Part shown: positions 4,616-7,150 of the stretch, one piece after another
Layout of the letters: each line of letters opens with the position of its first letter
How positions within the stretch are numbered: the first letter of the stretch is position 1
Assembly (NCBI GenBank): GCA_027403435.1
Contig: DAHZDR010000128.1
Location: forward strand, 1-7,150
DNA length: 7,150 bases
Source: Deltaproteobacteria bacterium
Lineage (GTDB): Bacteria > Desulfobacterota > Binatia > Binatales > Binataceae
Direction: 5' to 3'
Made by a program: the position numbers and the translations under genes
Notes under the pieces: model-generated
Told to the model about the DNA's origin: nothing
Database searches by the model: none
Seen by the model: the letters and a program-made list of their open reading frames with translations, nothing else

Positions 4616-6214
4616 ATGGCGACCGCTCCCAAACCGACCGGCGCACCCGCCGGGCAGCCTCGCGCCGAGTCGCATAAATGGCTGGTCGCGCTGGCCGTGA
4701 TGCTGGGCGCCACGCTCGAAGTCCTCGACACTTCCATCGTCAACGTCGCCCTGCCCCACATGCAGGGCAGTTTCGCGGCCAGCGTCGATGAAATCACCTG
4801 GGTGCTGACCAGCTACCTGGTCTCCAACGGCATCATGATACCGCTGACCGGGTGGATTTCCTCGCGCTTTGGCCGCAAACGCTACTTCATGACCTCGGTG
4901 ATCGTCTTCGTCTTCGCCTCGGGATTGTGCGGCGCGGCCCAAACCCTCACCCAGATGGTCGTCTTCCGCCTGCTCCAGGGGGCGGCCGGAGCGGCGATGA
5001 TCCCGTCGTCGCAGGCGATCCTGATGGAGACCTTCCCGCCCGCCGAACAGGGTCTGGCGATGGCGATGTGGGGGGTGGGCCTGATGGTCGCGCCGGTGCT
5101 GGGACCGACGCTCGGCGGCTGGATCACCGACAACTGGAGCTGGCGCTGGAACTTCTACATCAACCTGCCGATCGGCACGCTCGCGGCCGTGATGGTCTAT
5201 TGGTTCGTGCACGACCCGGCATATTTGCGCGGCCGGCACGGGACCAATCGGCGCGTTGACTGGATGGGCATGCTTTATCTGACGCTCGGCCTCGGCCTGT
5301 TGCAGATCGTGCTCGATCGCGGCCAGCGCGCCGACTGGTTCCATTCCGCGTGGGTATGCTATTTCGCGGCGGGTTCGGTCGCCGCGATTATCCTGATGGT
5401 CTGGCACGAGTTGCGCTTTCCCGATCCGGTGCTGGACCTGCCGATCCTCAAAATCCCGGTCTTTGACATGTCGGTGCTGACGATCATGGCGATGGTCATG
5501 ATTATGTACGGCACCAACCTGCTCAATCCGCTGTTCCTGCAAAATCTGCTCGGCTATGACGCATGGAAGGCCGGGGTCGCGGTCGCGCCGCGCGGAATCG
5601 GCACGCTGGTGGCGATGCTGATGGTTGGCCAGCTATCGCGCCGCGGCGTCGATATGCGCCCGTTTGTCGGCGTCGGCTTTGCGCTCGTCGCCTACGCCAC
5701 CTGGATGATGGGCCACTGGGATTTGCAGGTGAGCATGTGGTCGCTGGCCATGCCGATCATCCTTTCCGGCGCCGGCAGCGGCCTGATCTTTCCAACCCTT
5801 TCCGCCACCACGCTTTCGTGCGTCGAAAAGGAGCGGATGGGTTACGCGGCGAGCCTTTACAATATGATGCGGAACACCGGCTCCGCGATCGGAATCTCGC
5901 TGGTGATAAATCTGCTCAACAGCTTCGAGCAAACCCATCAGACATACCTGGTGCAGCATTTTTCGGTGTTCGACGCGTGGCGGATGAGCGCGCCGGGTGG
6001 GCGGATGCCAGGCGCGCCAACCTTCAATTTCGCGCGGGAGCTCGCCACCAGTCAAAAGCAGGGTCTCGGGATGGTCTATCAGACGATCCAGGTGCAGGCC
6101 TCGCTGCTCGCGTACAATGATATTTACCGCGGACTGGCGATTCTGGCGGTGATCTTTATTCCGTCGTTCCTGATGCTCAAGCGGGTCGCAGGCCGCGGGC
6201 CCGCCGCGCACTGA
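4616..6214 (+). CDS. DHA2-family MFS multidrug:H+ antiporter (EmrB/QacA type), 14 membrane segments expected
   Basis: Inner-membrane exporter that exchanges protons for hydrophobic drugs or related compounds; the substrate cannot be read from sequence. In 532 residues: a soluble N-terminus of about 20 residues, then TM1 with the DHA signature LDTSIVNVALP (37-47). The TM2-TM3 loop motif A is GWISSRFGRKR (79-89). TM4 motif B is RLLQGAAGAAMIP (118-130) with R118. The TM5 antiporter motif C is GVGLMVAPVLGPTLGGW (153-169). NWSWRWNFYINLPIG is the EmrB-type segment before TM6. Length matches 14-TMS members (about 500-530). A long periplasmic-type loop near residues 440-480 and a short basic C-terminus follow. 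ATG 4616 is chosen because an in-frame TGA at 4589-4591 blocks extension; the ribosome site is weak. No EmrA-like membrane-fusion gene or TolC gene is adjacent, unlike most emrAB operons. The gene converges on gltX with a 29-bp gap. Confidence 0.95.
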   Translation: MATAPKPTGAPAGQPRAESHKWLVALAVMLGATLEVLDTSIVNVALPHMQGSFAASVDEITWVLTSYLVSNGIMIPLTGWISSRFGRKRYFMTSVIVFVFASGLCGAAQTLTQMVVFRLLQGAAGAAMIPSSQAILMETFPPAEQGLAMAMWGVGLMVAPVLGPTLGGWITDNWSWRWNFYINLPIGTLAAVMVYWFVHDPAYLRGRHGTNRRVDWMGMLYLTLGLGLLQIVLDRGQRADWFHSAWVCYFAAGSVAAIILMVWHELRFPDPVLDLPILKIPVFDMSVLTIMAMVMIMYGTNLLNPLFLQNLLGYDAWKAGVAVAPRGIGTLVAMLMVGQLSRRGVDMRPFVGVGFALVAYATWMMGHWDLQVSMWSLAMPIILSGAGSGLIFPTLSATTLSCVEKERMGYAASLYNMMRNTGSAIGISLVINLLNSFEQTHQTYLVQHFSVFDAWRMSAPGGRMPGAPTFNFARELATSQKQGLGMVYQTIQVQASLLAYNDIYRGLAILAVIFIPSFLMLKRVAGRGPAAH

Positions 6215-6243
6215 GCGGACGCTCCCGGCAACCCGCGCGAAAA

Positions 6244-7150
6244 TCAGTTCGCCGCGGCGCAGAGATCTTGCGCGGCGCGTAGTCGGCGCACCGTGCGATC
6301 GCGGCCGAGCACGGCGATAACCTCGTAAATTCCCGGACTGACCGTGCCGCCCGTCAGCGCTACCCGCACCGGCTGCGCAAGCTGCCCGAGTTTCATCGCA
6401 AAGCGTTCGAGCGTCCGCGTGAATCCGGCCTGAATCGACGGCTCGGCGAAGTCGGCGGCGGCCAGCGCCTCCATTTCGCCGGCGAGCGCGGCCAGCGCCG
6501 GAGCAATCTCGGGCGTAAGGAATTTCGCCGCCGCTTTCGGATCGATCGCGATGTCCTCGTTCAGATAAAAGCTGGCGAAACCGACCAGTTCGACCAGCGT
6601 CTTGGCGCGTTCGCGCAGCGTCGCGATCATCTTTTCAAGCCATGCGTCGTCGCCCGGAATCGTCCATCCGCGCCGTTCGATAAACGGCCTCACGTCGCGC
6701 GCCAGTCGTTCCATCGGCAGCGTCTTCATGTAATGGAAATTGAGCCAGAGGAGCTTTTCCGCGTTGAAAATTCCGGCGGATTTGCCGCAATCGGCGAAAT
6801 CGAAACACTCGATCATCTCGGCGCGCGAAAAAATCTCCTGGTCCCCGTGCGACCATCCGAGCCGCACCAGATAGTTGAGCAGCGCCTCGGGAAAATAGCC
6901 GAGATCGCGATAGGCGAAGACCGAAGCGGCGCCGTGGCGCTTGGAGAGCTTCTGCCCGTCCGCGCCCATCACCATCGGCAGATGCGCGTAGGCGGGCGGC
7001 GCGAAGCCGAGCGCGTGGACGATCTGCATCTGGCGCGGAGTGTTCGGCAGATGATCGTCGCCGCGCACGATATGCGTCATTTTGAAATCGGCGTCGTCGA
7101 GCACGGTCGCGAAATTGTAGGTCGGCACGCCGTCCGAGCGGAAAATAATC
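6244..7150 (-). CDS. gltX: glutamyl-tRNA synthetase (GluRS), C-terminal ~301 residues, 5' end outside the window
   Basis: Class Ib synthetase that charges tRNA-Glu with glutamate in the cytoplasm; in organisms lacking GlnRS it also mischarges tRNA-Gln. Seen: RSDGVPTYNFATVLDD and IVRGDDHLPNTPRQ of the catalytic domain, and the KMSKS-equivalent KLSKRHG at window 6937-6951 onward. NYLVRLGWSHGDQEIFS, FNAEKLLWLN and the helical anticodon-binding C-terminus ending ALTGGTVSPGIYEVIAVLG also fit. The frame is open through the right edge; GTG at 7126-7128 encodes an internal Val of DGVPTYNF and is not the start. About 165-170 N-terminal residues including the HIGH motif are outside. The TGA stop is at 6244-6246. 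Whether it is discriminating for tRNA-Glu cannot be decided here. No T-rich terminator separates it from the convergent exporter. Confidence 0.97.
   Translation of the reverse strand, partial: IIFRSDGVPTYNFATVLDDADFKMTHIVRGDDHLPNTPRQMQIVHALGFAPPAYAHLPMVMGADGQKLSKRHGAASVFAYRDLGYFPEALLNYLVRLGWSHGDQEIFSRAEMIECFDFADCGKSAGIFNAEKLLWLNFHYMKTLPMERLARDVRPFIERRGWTIPGDDAWLEKMIATLRERAKTLVELVGFASFYLNEDIAIDPKAAAKFLTPEIAPALAALAGEMEALAAADFAEPSIQAGFTRTLERFAMKLGQLAQPVRVALTGGTVSPGIYEVIAVLGRDRTVRRLRAAQDLCAAAN

Noticed and set aside
4397..5542. 381-codon open frame on the minus strand
   Set aside because: It lies antisense to the clear MFS exporter, is His/Arg/Asp-rich without any domain, and is explained by GC-biased third positions.
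6195..6243. GCGGGCCCGC palindrome as a bidirectional terminator between the exporter and gltX
   Set aside because: It lies inside the exporter's last codons and has no adjacent T-run; it is expected at this GC content.

Overview
The window is bacterial chromosomal DNA with a high GC content and third codon positions dominated by G and C. The dense coding is interrupted by two AT-richer gaps, 3690-3848 and 4071-4615. The housekeeping genes are bacterial: a class I valyl-tRNA synthetase with a CxxC...CxxC zinc insert, a bacterial glutamyl-tRNA synthetase, and a tRNA-Leu with an encoded CCA. The ValRS style (Cys-rich insert before the QDEDVLDTWFSS block) resembles deltaproteobacterial and related GC-rich lineages, but I cannot assign a phylum from this sequence.

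Layout. Positions 1-1767 on the minus strand hold the N-terminal two thirds of valS, which runs off the left edge. Just upstream of it on the same strand is tRNA-Leu(CAG) at 1868-1953, with a hairpin plus U-rich tract between them. From 2092 the plus strand carries a two-gene unit, a SAM-dependent methyltransferase and a family 2 glycosyltransferase. They overlap by four bases through a TTG start, and together suggest modification of a surface glycan. After a 159-bp promoter-like gap comes a 73-residue four-cysteine zinc-ribbon-like protein (3849-4070) of unknown function. A perfect 14-bp palindrome of the form GAAC-N4-GTTC lies in its leader. A 545-bp gap follows (4071-4615). It holds a possible 51-residue Cys-rich ORF, several inverted repeats and a good sigma70-like promoter. 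That promoter probably drives the DHA2-family (EmrB/QacA-type) multidrug exporter at 4616-6214. The exporter converges, with only 29 bp between them, on gltX (minus strand, 6244 to beyond the right edge).

The genes do not form one pathway. Aminoacylation genes flank a short block of accessory functions: glycan modification, a small metal-binding protein and drug efflux. I found no CRISPR array, insertion sequence, phage gene or convincing attachment site. The parts most worth checking are the regulatory region and identity of the small zinc-ribbon gene, and the small ORF that continues in its reading frame. I do not see a clear new multi-gene system here.
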